From Acidobacteriaceae bacterium (GTDB lineage Bacteria > Acidobacteriota > Terriglobia > Terriglobales > Acidobacteriaceae), in contig PLDC01000019.1 of the NCBI GenBank assembly GCA_003134995.1, positions 530,517-594,516 of the forward strand: 64,000 nt of DNA, in the 5' to 3' direction. Below are positions 16,459-24,604 of this stretch, one piece after another (positions within the stretch are counted from its first letter, which is position 1; each line of letters starts with the position of its first letter). Below the pieces are notes generated by a model. It saw nothing but the letters and a program-made list of their open reading frames with translations. It searched no databases and was not told where the DNA came from. A program made the position numbers and the translations under genes.

Positions 16459-16745
16459 GGGAATTATCTGCATTTTGCGCTCTCCCGACGTTGCCGATCT
16501 TAGCTCGGTAATCGCCAGCTTTACGGAATTCCGAAGGACCCGGACGTCGATCCTCCGAATTATTCCGCCCGGGTTAGTCCAGCGTGATCGAAACCCTGCG
16601 TCAGCTTGACCCGTCTCGATCTCCGCCTGTCCCGTATCCGAAAACCATACTTGAGGGTTTCGCGGTATTGATTGAAATCCACCGTGGACGAAAATAACAA
16701 ACGGTTCATAGAAGGACGGTAAATCAATCTGTTTGGGAGGATGGC

Positions 16746-17111
16746 ATGAAAGCACTTCTAGCGGGATTAGGTTTTGGCGCGGTGATTGGCTTGATGTTGG
16801 CTCCGCAAAAGGGATCGAAGACCCGGGCAGATGTCGGCGAGTATGGCGGCAAGTTATTCAACCGATTCCGCGGGAGGGAACAGTCCTCCTACCAGGATAG
16901 AATTTCGGAGAGCGAGACTGTCGCTGAAGTGCTGAATACCGCCAGCAAAAACGATTTGATGAGCGTCGACGGCATCGGCAAAGGCACCGCGAAAAAGATC
17001 ATCAGCAATCGTCCTTATCAGACGGTCGAAGAAGTAGTGCAGGAAGGTGTGTTACCCGAGGAGATCGTGGATAGGATCAAAGAGCAACTCATTGATAAGC
17101 CCGCGGTCTGA
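16746..17111 (+). CDS. YtxH-like membrane anchor fused to helix-hairpin-helix domain
   Basis: A 121-residue protein. Residues 1-20 form a hydrophobic, Gly-rich segment followed by LAPQKGSKTR, the pattern of YtxH/gas-vesicle-like small stress proteins. Residues about 60-118 (NDLMSVDGIGKGTAKKIISNRPYQTVEEVVQEG) form a ComEA/DUF655-like helix-hairpin-helix domain, normally a sequence-independent DNA-binding module. GGGAGG precedes ATG 16746. The combination suggests a membrane-tethered DNA-binding protein. The upstream palindromes may regulate it. The function is inferred only from the domains. Confidence 0.8.
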   Translation: MKALLAGLGFGAVIGLMLAPQKGSKTRADVGEYGGKLFNRFRGREQSSYQDRISESETVAEVLNTASKNDLMSVDGIGKGTAKKIISNRPYQTVEEVVQEGVLPEEIVDRIKEQLIDKPAV

Positions 17112-17158
17112 TTTGATTGACGGCTTGATGCGAACGTAGCTGAGACATGCCTAACCGA

Positions 17159-17578
17159 CTACTTAGGTTTACCCGCGCCGCCTCCGCCGCCGCGGACGTG
17201 ATCCAAAGCGATAGAGCCTGCTCCGAAAAAGATGAGGGCGAAGGCGAGCGCAGCCAGCGCCAGTGGGAATTCGTAGCCGCCGTTGCCCATTAGTCCGTTA
17301 TGGAAGTGAACCTTGGCAATGGCTACGGACAGATCGATGCAGATGGCGAAGGCGGCTACGCGAGTGAGCAGACCGAGCACGATGAGGATCCCTCCGAAGA
17401 ACTCGGTGAAGGAAGAGAGATAACCGGTCCAGGCCGGGAGTCCGAGACTGTGGACGAATTGAGCGTGGTGCTGCAATCCTCCGAAAACCTTGTGGTAGCC
17501 ATGGCCGAGCATTACCGAGCCGAGAACTAGGCGCATGACGAGGAGCGCGAGAGGCTGCAGACGGTCAAGATAGCGCAC
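17159..17578 (-). CDS. DoxX-family integral membrane protein
   Basis: A 139-residue protein with four transmembrane helices: LALLVMRLVLGSVMLGHGYHK, FTEFFGGILIVLGLLTRVAA, ICIDLSVAIAKVHF and PLALAALAFALIFFGAGSIAL. The GHGYHKVFGG and FHNG segments are DoxX hallmarks. Family members are linked to redox or sulfur stress, but the substrate is unknown. The start is GTG 17578 preceded by GGAGG. The extreme C-terminus is a poly-Gly stretch. A second DoxX-type protein is encoded at 40228-40620. Confidence 0.88.
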   Translation of the reverse strand: MRYLDRLQPLALLVMRLVLGSVMLGHGYHKVFGGLQHHAQFVHSLGLPAWTGYLSSFTEFFGGILIVLGLLTRVAAFAICIDLSVAIAKVHFHNGLMGNGGYEFPLALAALAFALIFFGAGSIALDHVRGGGGGAGKPK

Positions 17579-17998
17579 GGAATCCTCCGAAGAAAAAATA
17601 GATTACAGCAGCGGAAGGGCAGAGGGAAGCAGATGTGCACTGGCTCAGCATCGGGTTTCGAAGCCAGCCGTTGGGGACGTGTTGCCTCTTTAGATATCTT
17701 TGGAAGATTTTTAGAAAGCTTTCGGATGGAAATCATTGCGTGTGGGGCCAACTTCTGTTAACGTTTTTGCGCCCCACGGTTGTAGGCTGTCGGCGGCGTC
17801 TATTTGCAACTGGACTATGCGTGCTGCAAGCTTCCTTCCGTGGTTGGAGTTGAATTCAACCATGGCTTGGGATTGGCGAGTTTCGTCCATTGATAGGATG
17901 TCGACATAGATAAAGCCCCGAATCCGCAACTTCTGCGGAAGCGCGGTGTTTTCGGGAATAGCGTGGCGGTATAAAAAGGGGATGGTCCAGGAGGCGTT
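17579..17998. other. Intergenic stretch, no gene seen
   Basis: About 420 bases between the divergent DoxX gene and the His-rich protein gene. It is richer in A+T than its surroundings and has no ORF with coding character. TATAAAAAG at 17970-17978 could be part of a promoter for the downstream gene; AGGAGG at 17989-17994 is that gene's ribosome binding site. Confidence 0.4.
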
Positions 17999-19852
17999 AT
18001 GAAAAAGACATTGAAGAATGAAACGTTGCAGAAGTGGATAGTAATGATGGTATTGCTAGTAGTGCCGGCGATGGCATTCGGACAGAAAAAGGGCGCTGCT
18101 CCGGCTCGAAGCGCGCCAGCACGCAGTGCACCAGCGCGGAGTGCGCCGGCTTCACATGCTGCGCCAGCGTCGCATGCGGCACCCGCGTCACACGCGGCAT
18201 CGCGTCCGGCCACACAGTCACATGCCGCACCGGCATCGCATGCGAGCACACAGTCACATGCACCGGCTTCACACGCCAGTACGCAGTCACACGCGCCTGC
18301 GTCACATGCCAGCACGCAGTCGCATGCGCCAGCGGGCGGCACGCACGCGGCGGGCGGCACGCATGCAGCAGCGGGTGGAACGCATGCAGCAGGTGGCACA
18401 CACGCAGCAGGTGGGACGCACGCGGCAGCGGGTGGAACACACGCGGCCGGTGGTACACACGCCGCTGGTGGCACTCATGCAGCGGGCGGGACGCACGCAG
18501 CCGGTGGTACACACGCAGCCGGTGGTACGCACGCCGCTGGCGGAACACATGCAGCTGGGGGAACACATGCAGCGGGTGGAACTCACGCAGCGGCGGGTGG
18601 TAAAGGCAACGCACATACGCCGGCTGGAACTCGCAACGTCAGCATGAAGGGTGGCGGACACGCGAACGTCCGTGCTAACGGTTCGGTCCGCTCCGCGGAT
18701 CGGAACGGCCACCACGTTGAGCGCGGGCTGCACGGCGGCCGCACTTCAATGCATGATCGCGGCCACGGAGAGCGCGTATTCGCCGGTCGGCATGGCGGTT
18801 ATGTGCAGCACGCTTACATGGTCCGGGGCGGACATTCGTTCTACTCGCGCACATATGTGTATGGCGGTGGGGTGCATGTCGGCCTCTATCGTGGCTACTT
18901 CTGGGGCGGACGCGCATACTACGGCTGGTACCCAGGGTTCTTCTTCGCCCCGGCGTTTTATGGGTGGGGCTTCCAGCCGTGGGGGATGCCGGTGGTCTGG
19001 GGCGTCTCAGCATGGGGTTGGGGCGGACCGTGGTGGGGATTCTACGGCGGATGGTTCACACCTTATCCGGTGTACGCTGCTCCGTACTTCTGGCTCACGG
19101 ACTACCTGATCGCGGCGAATCTGCAGGCAGCTTACGCAGTTGCACATCCAGCACCGGCTGAGGTAGCTGCGGATGCTGCTACGGGTACGGCGGCGGCGGA
19201 CGATACCGCCAGCACAACCGATACGGCTTCGACGACGACGACAGCTTCAACTGCGGTTACGTTGACTCCGGAAGTGAAGCAGGCGATCGCGGAAGAAGTA
19301 AAGGCGCAGTTGGCCGCACAGCAGGCACAGGCGGCTAAGGGCGGCGACACGGCGGGAGCAGCGGCTTCTTCGACGACGGCGACGGCGGATGCCGCTGTGC
19401 CAGCGGCGCTGGATCCGGCGAAGCGTACCTTCGTAGTGGATACGGCGGTCACGGTCGTGGCGAACGGGACGGAGTGCGGCTTAACGTCGGGTGACGTGGT
19501 CACACGCCTTACCGATACTGCGGATGCAACTGACAACACGGTGAGCGCCAGCGTCGCGGCCAGCAAGACCGGCGATTGCGCTGCCGGAGCAACCGTAGCT
19601 GTGAAAGTGGATGACTTGCAGGAAATGTACAACCACTTCGAGGAACAGCTCAACAACGGCATGAAGGATATGGCCAAGAAGCAGGGGACGAACGGAATGC
19701 CGAAGGCGCCGGACACGTCGACCAAGGCTTCGGATGTGCCAGAGCCTAAGCCGGATGCGGATGCAGCCAAGGCGATCAAGGACGAGAACGCCGACGCTGA
19801 CAAGGTTGAAGCAGACGTGAAAGCGGAGGCTTCGGCTGGCGGCGGGCTGTAA
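17999..19852 (+). CDS. Secreted histidine-rich repeat protein
   Basis: A 617-residue protein with a signal peptide ending AMAFGQ. Residues about 26-112 are APARS, APASHA and STQSHAP repeats. Residues 113-199 are 14 tandem GGTHAA/GGTHAAA units. These are followed by a basic His/Gly/Arg region, then an aromatic Gly/Tyr/Trp-rich block (about 275-375, e.g. GWGFQPWGMPVVWG), an Ala/Thr-rich segment, and a C-terminal domain with two Cys-containing strands (VVANGTECGLTSGDVV, KTGDCAAGATVAVKV) that resembles an SH3-like or pilus-type fold. The His density suggests metal binding. A strong AGGAGG precedes ATG 17999. The gene is followed by a terminator, so it is monocistronic. Low-complexity coding explains long shadow ORFs on both strands. 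Confidence 0.85.
   Translation: MKKTLKNETLQKWIVMMVLLVVPAMAFGQKKGAAPARSAPARSAPARSAPASHAAPASHAAPASHAASRPATQSHAAPASHASTQSHAPASHASTQSHAPASHASTQSHAPAGGTHAAGGTHAAAGGTHAAGGTHAAGGTHAAAGGTHAAGGTHAAGGTHAAGGTHAAGGTHAAGGTHAAGGTHAAGGTHAAGGTHAAAGGKGNAHTPAGTRNVSMKGGGHANVRANGSVRSADRNGHHVERGLHGGRTSMHDRGHGERVFAGRHGGYVQHAYMVRGGHSFYSRTYVYGGGVHVGLYRGYFWGGRAYYGWYPGFFFAPAFYGWGFQPWGMPVVWGVSAWGWGGPWWGFYGGWFTPYPVYAAPYFWLTDYLIAANLQAAYAVAHPAPAEVAADAATGTAAADDTASTTDTASTTTTASTAVTLTPEVKQAIAEEVKAQLAAQQAQAAKGGDTAGAAASSTTATADAAVPAALDPAKRTFVVDTAVTVVANGTECGLTSGDVVTRLTDTADATDNTVSASVAASKTGDCAAGATVAVKVDDLQEMYNHFEEQLNNGMKDMAKKQGTNGMPKAPDTSTKASDVPEPKPDADAAKAIKDENADADKVEADVKAEASAGGGL
18335..18595 (+). repeat. In-frame 18/21-bp tandem repeat (14 units)
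   Basis: Fourteen consecutive codon-aligned units encode GGTHAA (eleven of 18 bp) or GGTHAAA (three of 21 bp). The units differ at most third codon positions while the peptide is unchanged, which points to an old array kept by selection on the protein rather than a recent slippage expansion. Confidence 0.9.
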
Positions 19853-19893
19853 AGCTGACGGTTGCACCACGGCGGTTTAACCATCAATCAACA

Positions 19894-19925
19894 GGGAGCG
19901 CCAGATCACGGCGCTCCCTTTCTCT
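19894..19925 (+). terminator. Intrinsic terminator after His-rich gene
   Basis: A perfect 9-bp stem GGGAGCGCC / GGCGCTCCC with a 7-base loop, followed by TTTCTCT, lies 42 bases downstream of the stop codon. Confidence 0.85.
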
Positions 19926-20026
19926 GATCACTTAGGTTGTTCTCCGAGTCTGTGCTGACAGTCAAGCACAAGCAGGAGTTAGGTTTCGAAAATCAGTTCT
20001 TCAAAGACCTTGGGGAGGTTGTTGCG

Positions 20027-20656
20027 ATGTTGCGGAATTCTTATCGTTTCATTCAAGCCATTATCCTGGTGGCCGCCATGACTTTTCCGATGGCGCTAGC
20101 CAGCGGACAAGCGGCCACAGTAGAGGACGACCTACAGAAGAAGTTCAAAGCTGTGACCATGGGATCGGACTCGGACGGGGTCTCCGTGGTAGAGGAAGGT
20201 ACGTTGCTTACGATCCTGAGAGGCGGCATCCTGGCCGTTCCGTATACGGACTCCAGCGACTTCAGGACGAAGTACCAGAACGGAGCGATGCACGCTCCCG
20301 GCTCACTCGTCGTGGCCGGACGCAAGGCCATCAGGGGAAAGTTTGGGGCCGATCAAACCACCCATTTGTTCAAGAAGGATGACAAGGTCTATCCCACGAA
20401 GATCAGCGTCAATATGAAGAAGGACACCGTGACCATGGGCATTGTTGCTTGCGATAAATGCAACAAGACAGATCCCCCGACCTACAACAAAGCGGAAGTG
20501 GTGTTTGTATTCCCCAAGGGGTATTTAGTGAATGCCACGACGCCCGCGGTGGAAAAGGTTATCGCGCAGGTCTTCACGATTACTCCACCTGCCAAGAAGA
20601 AGCCTAAGGGAGCGAAGGTAGCGAAGGAAGCTCAGGACGCTCAACCTCAGCAATAG
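20027..20656 (+). CDS. Secreted protein, first of a tandem paralogous pair
   Basis: A 209-residue protein with signal peptide (FIQAIILVAAMTFPMALASGQ). The mature part contains LQKKFKAVTMGSDSDGVSVVEEGTLL, a DKVYPTKISVNMKKDTVTMGIVACDKCNKTDPPTYNKAEVVF segment with a conserved CxxC, and a Lys/Pro-rich tail. It is clearly homologous to the next gene but lacks that gene's C-terminal domain. I set the start at ATG 20027, preceded by GGGGAGG; the frame opening at 19937 lacks a signal peptide at its front. No known family is recognised; similar secreted proteins of Acidobacteria are uncharacterised. Confidence 0.82.
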   Translation: MLRNSYRFIQAIILVAAMTFPMALASGQAATVEDDLQKKFKAVTMGSDSDGVSVVEEGTLLTILRGGILAVPYTDSSDFRTKYQNGAMHAPGSLVVAGRKAIRGKFGADQTTHLFKKDDKVYPTKISVNMKKDTVTMGIVACDKCNKTDPPTYNKAEVVFVFPKGYLVNATTPAVEKVIAQVFTITPPAKKKPKGAKVAKEAQDAQPQQ

Positions 20657-20715
20657 GCACGGGCAGATTGGTTTAGTAGTTGTTTTTAGAACGAGCGGAC
20701 GCGGAGGAACTTACC

Positions 20716-21537
20716 ATGTCGCATAAATCTCACCAACTGATCTCAGGGATTGTTCTGGCGGCGGCCACGATTTTCCCCATGGCACTGGCCAGCGGGCAGG
20801 CGACCACCGTGCAAGATGAACTGACGAAGACCTACAAACTGGTGAAGATCGGCTCCGATACCGGGGGATACTCCGTAGTCGAGGAAGGCACGGTGCTTGC
20901 GATCCAGAAGGGCGGCATCCTCGCCGTGCCCTATTCGGACTCGACCGACTTCAAGACGAAGTATCAGGATGGACAAATTAAGGCCCCCGGCGGACTGTCC
21001 GTGGTCGGACGGAAGTCCATCATGGGAAAGTTTGGGAAGGAGCAGACGACCCATTTGTTCGCGAAGGGCGATAAGGTTTATCCCACGAAGATCGATGTGA
21101 ACGTGGCGAAAGACACGGTGACCATGGGCATCGTCGCCTGCGACACGTGCAACAGCACCGATCCACCGACCTACAACAAGGCAGAAGTCGTCTTCGAATT
21201 TCCTAAGGGATCGTTAGCGAGTGCGACTGCGCCCTCCGTGCAAAAAATCATCATGCAGGTGTTCACCGTCAGCAAAGACGACTCGAAGGACGCCAAGAAA
21301 GACGACAAAGGCGGGGACAAGGGCGGTCAGCAGGCAGGCGGCGGAGATCAGGGCCAGCAGGGAGGCGACCAGCCCGCGGCAGATCCGGTAAGCATCGAGA
21401 AGGGAATGACGCCCGACGATGTGGTAGCCGCCATGGGCCAACCGGAGAAGAAGGTAACTCTCGGCACCAAGCAGATCTATTATTACAAAGATATGAAGGT
21501 GATCTTCATCAACGGCAAGGTTTCCGACGTACAGTAG
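20716..21537 (+). CDS. Secreted paralogue with C-terminal SmpA/BamE-like domain
   Basis: A 273-residue protein that repeats the architecture of its upstream neighbour: signal peptide ending ALASGQ, SVVEEGTVLAIQKGGILAVPY, DKVYPTKIDVN and VACDTCNSTDPPTYNKAEVVFEFPKG. It then adds a Lys/Asp then Gly/Gln-rich linker (about 188-223) and a final approximately 45 residues, SIEKGMTPDDVVAAMGQPEKK-IYYYKDMKVIFINGKV, with the look of an SmpA/OmlA (BamE-like) lipoprotein domain. GGAGG precedes ATG 20716. The spacing of 59 bases from the first paralogue suggests a two-gene operon arising from duplication. Function unknown. Confidence 0.82.
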   Translation: MSHKSHQLISGIVLAAATIFPMALASGQATTVQDELTKTYKLVKIGSDTGGYSVVEEGTVLAIQKGGILAVPYSDSTDFKTKYQDGQIKAPGGLSVVGRKSIMGKFGKEQTTHLFAKGDKVYPTKIDVNVAKDTVTMGIVACDTCNSTDPPTYNKAEVVFEFPKGSLASATAPSVQKIIMQVFTVSKDDSKDAKKDDKGGDKGGQQAGGGDQGQQGGDQPAADPVSIEKGMTPDDVVAAMGQPEKKVTLGTKQIYYYKDMKVIFINGKVSDVQ

Positions 21538-22013
21538 GTTCGCGCAGGATGCTGTGTTGTTTTGCGACGCGGCAAGAACTCGAATGCGCCATGAAAACGC
21601 GGTTGGGCGACACAACCAGCCCGATATGCCCGCAACGCAAGTGCAAGCGAACAAAGCATTTCCGCGTGCGACATAGTACTTCCGTACCGTCTGTAGTACT
21701 TCAGTTACCAGTCTTCCAGTGACCCCCTGTGCCCCTTTCCATAAACCCAACTTATTGTACTTACCGGCGCTTGCTACACAACATATAGATATTCCCTCCC
21801 GCTGATCCTCCGCCGAATTCCAGAAAATGGGCATAAAACACGGAGATTCGCTTTGCCCCAAGGTCTTTCAGGGCTGATATATGCTCGGGACACCGACAGC
21901 CTCCCGGACTGTTATGGAAGGCGAAGAAAAGTTTTCAGGGCAAAGCCGTTGCTCGGAAACACCGGCGCGGCACAAGGTTCTGGTGGCGAGGCAAGGACAC
22001 AAGGTCAGGAAAC
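21538..22013. other. Intergenic leader of the pil operon
   Basis: About 475 bases without a credible gene. The duplicated word agtacttccgta/gtagtacttcag lies at 21676-21706. Nearer the operon, 21918-21990 has a small GAAAAGTTTTC stem followed by GGGCAAAGCC and a GGAAACACCGG stretch that faintly recall a GEMM (cyclic-di-GMP) riboswitch, but the remaining consensus parts are not evident. AGGAAAC just before ATG 22014 is the next gene's ribosome binding site. Confidence 0.35.
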
Positions 22014-22250
22014 ATGGCCGACTCGCGAGAAGTAATGAACATTCGTCAAGCATCGGACTATTTGGGAGTGAGTCCGGACACGCTCTACAAGTACGTAGGG
22101 GAAGAGAAAATTCCCGCGTTCAAGCTGGGCAACCGCTGGCGCTTCAAGAAGTCGAGGCTCGACCAGTGGATGGAAGACAAGTCGAACCAGATGGAGCCGG
22201 GAACAGGACATAAACCGAAAGCGGCCGCGAAGGCTGCCGGGTCACAGTAG
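22014..22250 (+). CDS. Excisionase/MerR-type helix-turn-helix protein
   Basis: A 78-residue DNA-binding protein of the HTH_17 (excisionase) family: MNIRQASDYLGVSPDTLYKYVGEEKIPAFKLGNRWRFKKSRLDQWME is the complete winged HTH, followed by a basic Ala/Lys tail. In phages such proteins direct excision, but chromosomal copies act as transcription factors. It lies 35 bases upstream of pilM on the same strand and is probably the first gene of the pil operon, so a regulatory role in type IV pilus expression is plausible but not proven. Confidence 0.88.
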   Translation: MADSREVMNIRQASDYLGVSPDTLYKYVGEEKIPAFKLGNRWRFKKSRLDQWMEDKSNQMEPGTGHKPKAAAKAAGSQ

Positions 22251-22285
22251 GCGCTACAAAAAGCGTTACGAAAAGGCGGGCACAC

Positions 22286-23341
22286 ATGTTTGGAATGGGA
22301 TCAAAAACGATTGTAGGTCTGGATGTGGGCTCTTCCAGCATCAAGGCAGTCGAACTGAAAAAAAAGGGCGGGCAGATTGAAGTGTCCCACCTGGGCCTGG
22401 AACCGCTCTCCTCTGACATTGTGGTGGACTCGATGATCGTGGACTCGGGAACGGTATCGAGCGCGATTTCGAAGTTGTTCGCCGATTGCCTGATCAAAAC
22501 AAAATCAGTAGCCACGGCGGTAAGCGGGCACTCGGTGATCGTCAAAAAAATCTCGCTGCCTTCGATGAGCGATCAGGAACTGGCCGAGACCATCGAGAAG
22601 GAAGCGGCGCAGCACATACCCTTCGATCTCGCTGACGTGAGCCTCGACTATCAGATTCTGTCCGAAGAAGCGGGCAGCCCGCAGATGGATGTATTGCTGG
22701 TGGCCGTGAAGAAGGACAAGATTCTGAACTACACCAACGTACTCTCGATGGCGGGACGAACTCCGTCTATTGTGGACATCGATGCTCTGGCGCTGCAGAA
22801 CTGCTACGAGTACAACTACCAGCCGGCGCCGACGCAGGTGGTGGCGCTTTTGAACCTGGGTGCCAGCGTGATGAATATCAACATCGTGAAGGGCACAACG
22901 CCGCTGTTCCCGCGCGACGTCAGCGTGGGCGGACACCAGTATACGGATTCTCTGCAGAAGGAACTCGATCTGAACTTCGACGATGCCGAGAAACTGAAGC
23001 TGGGTGAGAAAGTCGGGACGGTGAGCGAGGACGCGAAAGCGCCGATCCTGCAACAGGTGACTGAGATCATCGTGCTCGAGATCCAGAAGACCTTCGACTT
23101 CTTCCGGGCGAGCGCAGCAGGCGAGCACATCGAAAAAATTTACCTGGCCGGCGGTTCGGCCAAGGTGCCGGGATTGATGGAAGCGTTGCGGCAGGAATTC
23201 TCGATGCCGGTGGAATTGTTGAATCCATTTCAGCGTGTGGTGCCGCCCGCAAGCGGCCCTGGAGCGGAACTGGTGGAGCAGAATCCGGGCCAACTGGCAG
23301 TCGCGGTAGGGTTGGCTTTAAGGAGCTTTGAATCCCTATGA
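22286..23341 (+). CDS. pilM: Type IV pilus assembly protein PilM
   Basis: A 351-residue actin-like ATPase of the pilus alignment complex. The N-terminal IVGLDVGSSSIKAVELKKKGGQ is the phosphate-1 motif, LSLP-type EKEAAQHIPFDLADVSLDYQIL is the PilM-specific region, and KIYLAGGSAKVPGLMEAL is the adenosine motif. PilM binds the short cytoplasmic N-terminus of PilN on the inner face of the membrane. Its stop overlaps the pilN start (ATGA), indicating coupling. It heads a complete pilMNOPQ set. Confidence 0.96.
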   Translation: MFGMGSKTIVGLDVGSSSIKAVELKKKGGQIEVSHLGLEPLSSDIVVDSMIVDSGTVSSAISKLFADCLIKTKSVATAVSGHSVIVKKISLPSMSDQELAETIEKEAAQHIPFDLADVSLDYQILSEEAGSPQMDVLLVAVKKDKILNYTNVLSMAGRTPSIVDIDALALQNCYEYNYQPAPTQVVALLNLGASVMNINIVKGTTPLFPRDVSVGGHQYTDSLQKELDLNFDDAEKLKLGEKVGTVSEDAKAPILQQVTEIIVLEIQKTFDFFRASAAGEHIEKIYLAGGSAKVPGLMEALRQEFSMPVELLNPFQRVVPPASGPGAELVEQNPGQLAVAVGLALRSFESL

Positions 23342-23934
23342 TCAGAATTAATCTGCTCGAAAATTCCAAGGGGAAAAGCAAGCGTGCTGGTGGCAGCAGC
23401 GGACCCTCCATGCCCACGATGGAGATGGGCGATCTGGGCTCGCCCAAGCTGAAGGTGCTGATGGTGCTGATCGTAGCCGGGCTGTTGAATTTCGGCTACT
23501 GGTACCGCCTCGACCAACAGTCAAAATCGATCGCGAAACAGATGACCGCGGCCGAGCAGAAAAACCGCGAACTCAGCGATGTGAAGGCGCGCTTTCTGGA
23601 ACGGCAGCGGCAAGCCGACAGCTACAAGCGTCGCGTGGATGTAATTGATTCGCTGCGCGCTGGCCAGGCCGGCCCCGTCAACCTGCTGGCCATGCTCGGC
23701 GAGACAGTGAACGGAACCGAAGCGGTCTGGCTGAACAAGATGGAAGATTCTGGCGCTAGCGTAAGCCTGGATGGCACGGCGCTGAGCACGGACGCGGTGG
23801 CTACGCTGATCGCGAACCTGCAGAAGACGGGCTTCTTCAAGAGCGTCGAGATCAAAGAAACTTTCCAGGACGATGCAGTCAAGGATATGCAGGCGTTCCA
23901 GTTCACGCTGACCTGCGAGAAGGGAAAGTCGTAG
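23338..23934 (+). CDS. pilN: Type IV pilus assembly protein PilN
   Basis: A 198-residue bitopic inner-membrane protein. It opens with MIRINLLENSKGKSK, the conserved INLL motif that docks in PilM, followed by a transmembrane helix near residues 38-56 (LKVLMVLIVAGLLNFGYWY), a coiled-coil stretch (about 58-95) and a ferredoxin-like periplasmic domain ending IKETFQDDAVKDMQAFQFTLTCE. It forms a heterodimer with PilO. It overlaps pilM by 4 bases. Confidence 0.93.
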   Translation: MIRINLLENSKGKSKRAGGSSGPSMPTMEMGDLGSPKLKVLMVLIVAGLLNFGYWYRLDQQSKSIAKQMTAAEQKNRELSDVKARFLERQRQADSYKRRVDVIDSLRAGQAGPVNLLAMLGETVNGTEAVWLNKMEDSGASVSLDGTALSTDAVATLIANLQKTGFFKSVEIKETFQDDAVKDMQAFQFTLTCEKGKS

Positions 23935-23944
23935 AGGCAGACCT

Positions 23945-24595
23945 ATGTCGACAAATTTTAACGAACTGTCTGGCATCAAGCAGTGGGGAGCGGTGATCGC
24001 GGGAGGCGCGCTGATAACCGCAGCGCTGTACTTCACGATCTTCAAGAACCAGAGCGACAAGAATGCGACCGCTCAGCACGCGGTCGACATCAAGGTTCGC
24101 GAGAACAACGAACTGGAGTCCTATCGTCCCAAGTTGAAGGACATGGAACTGCAGCTGGCCAACTTGAAACAGCAATTGGAAATTGAACGCCGCATCGTTC
24201 CCGACGAGAAATCGGTCGACACCTTCATGACCACGATGGATGGCGAAGCGCTGAAGGCCGGCGTGGAACTGCGCCGCTTCTCGGCCAAGCCGGTGGCAGC
24301 GAAAGAGTATTACACAGAAGTTCCATTCGATATGGAACTTGATGGCCCGTACTACTCGATGCTGAATTTCTTTGACCGCGTGGGCAAGCTCGAGCGCATC
24401 GTGAACGTCAGCGGTCTGCTGGTGGGCACGACTAAAAATCCAACAGTCGCGAAAGTGAAGCACCAATATCAATACGCGCCGAACGAGAGCGTGGTGGCCT
24501 CGTTTGTCGCAACGACATTCTTCAGTCACGATTTGGAGCCGCCGGCGGCGGGTCCAGGAGCCAAGCCGGCAACGCCGGCCGCAGGCGCGAAATAG
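23945..24595 (+). CDS. pilO: Type IV pilus assembly protein PilO
   Basis: A 216-residue inner-membrane protein with a helix at about 14-34 (WGAVIAGGALITAALYFTIF), a coiled coil around 45-85 (RPKLKDMELQLANLKQQLEIERRIVPDE), and a periplasmic domain including PFDMELDGPYYSMLNFFDRVGKLERIVNVSGL, the typical PilO signature. It ends in a Pro/Ala-rich tail. It pairs with PilN to connect PilM to the PilP-PilQ outer-membrane complex. It follows pilN by 10 bases. Confidence 0.94.
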   Translation: MSTNFNELSGIKQWGAVIAGGALITAALYFTIFKNQSDKNATAQHAVDIKVRENNELESYRPKLKDMELQLANLKQQLEIERRIVPDEKSVDTFMTTMDGEALKAGVELRRFSAKPVAAKEYYTEVPFDMELDGPYYSMLNFFDRVGKLERIVNVSGLLVGTTKNPTVAKVKHQYQYAPNESVVASFVATTFFSHDLEPPAAGPGAKPATPAAGAK

Positions 24596-24604
24596 GAATC
24601 GCAT

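Noticed and set aside
16447..16755. Minus-strand ORF of 102 residues
   Set aside because: It overlaps the start of the YtxH-HhH gene, lacks a ribosome binding site, and its sequence has no protein-like pattern; the region is better explained as regulatory.
18335..18595. CRISPR-like tandem repeat
   Set aside because: Units are contiguous, 18/21 bp, in frame and coding; there are no spacers.
17815..19113. Long antisense and alternative-frame ORFs of 140-250 residues over the His-rich gene
   Set aside because: They arise because the GC-rich repeated codons lack stops in all frames; their Arg/His-rich or Cys-rich composition and lack of ribosome binding sites mark them as shadows.
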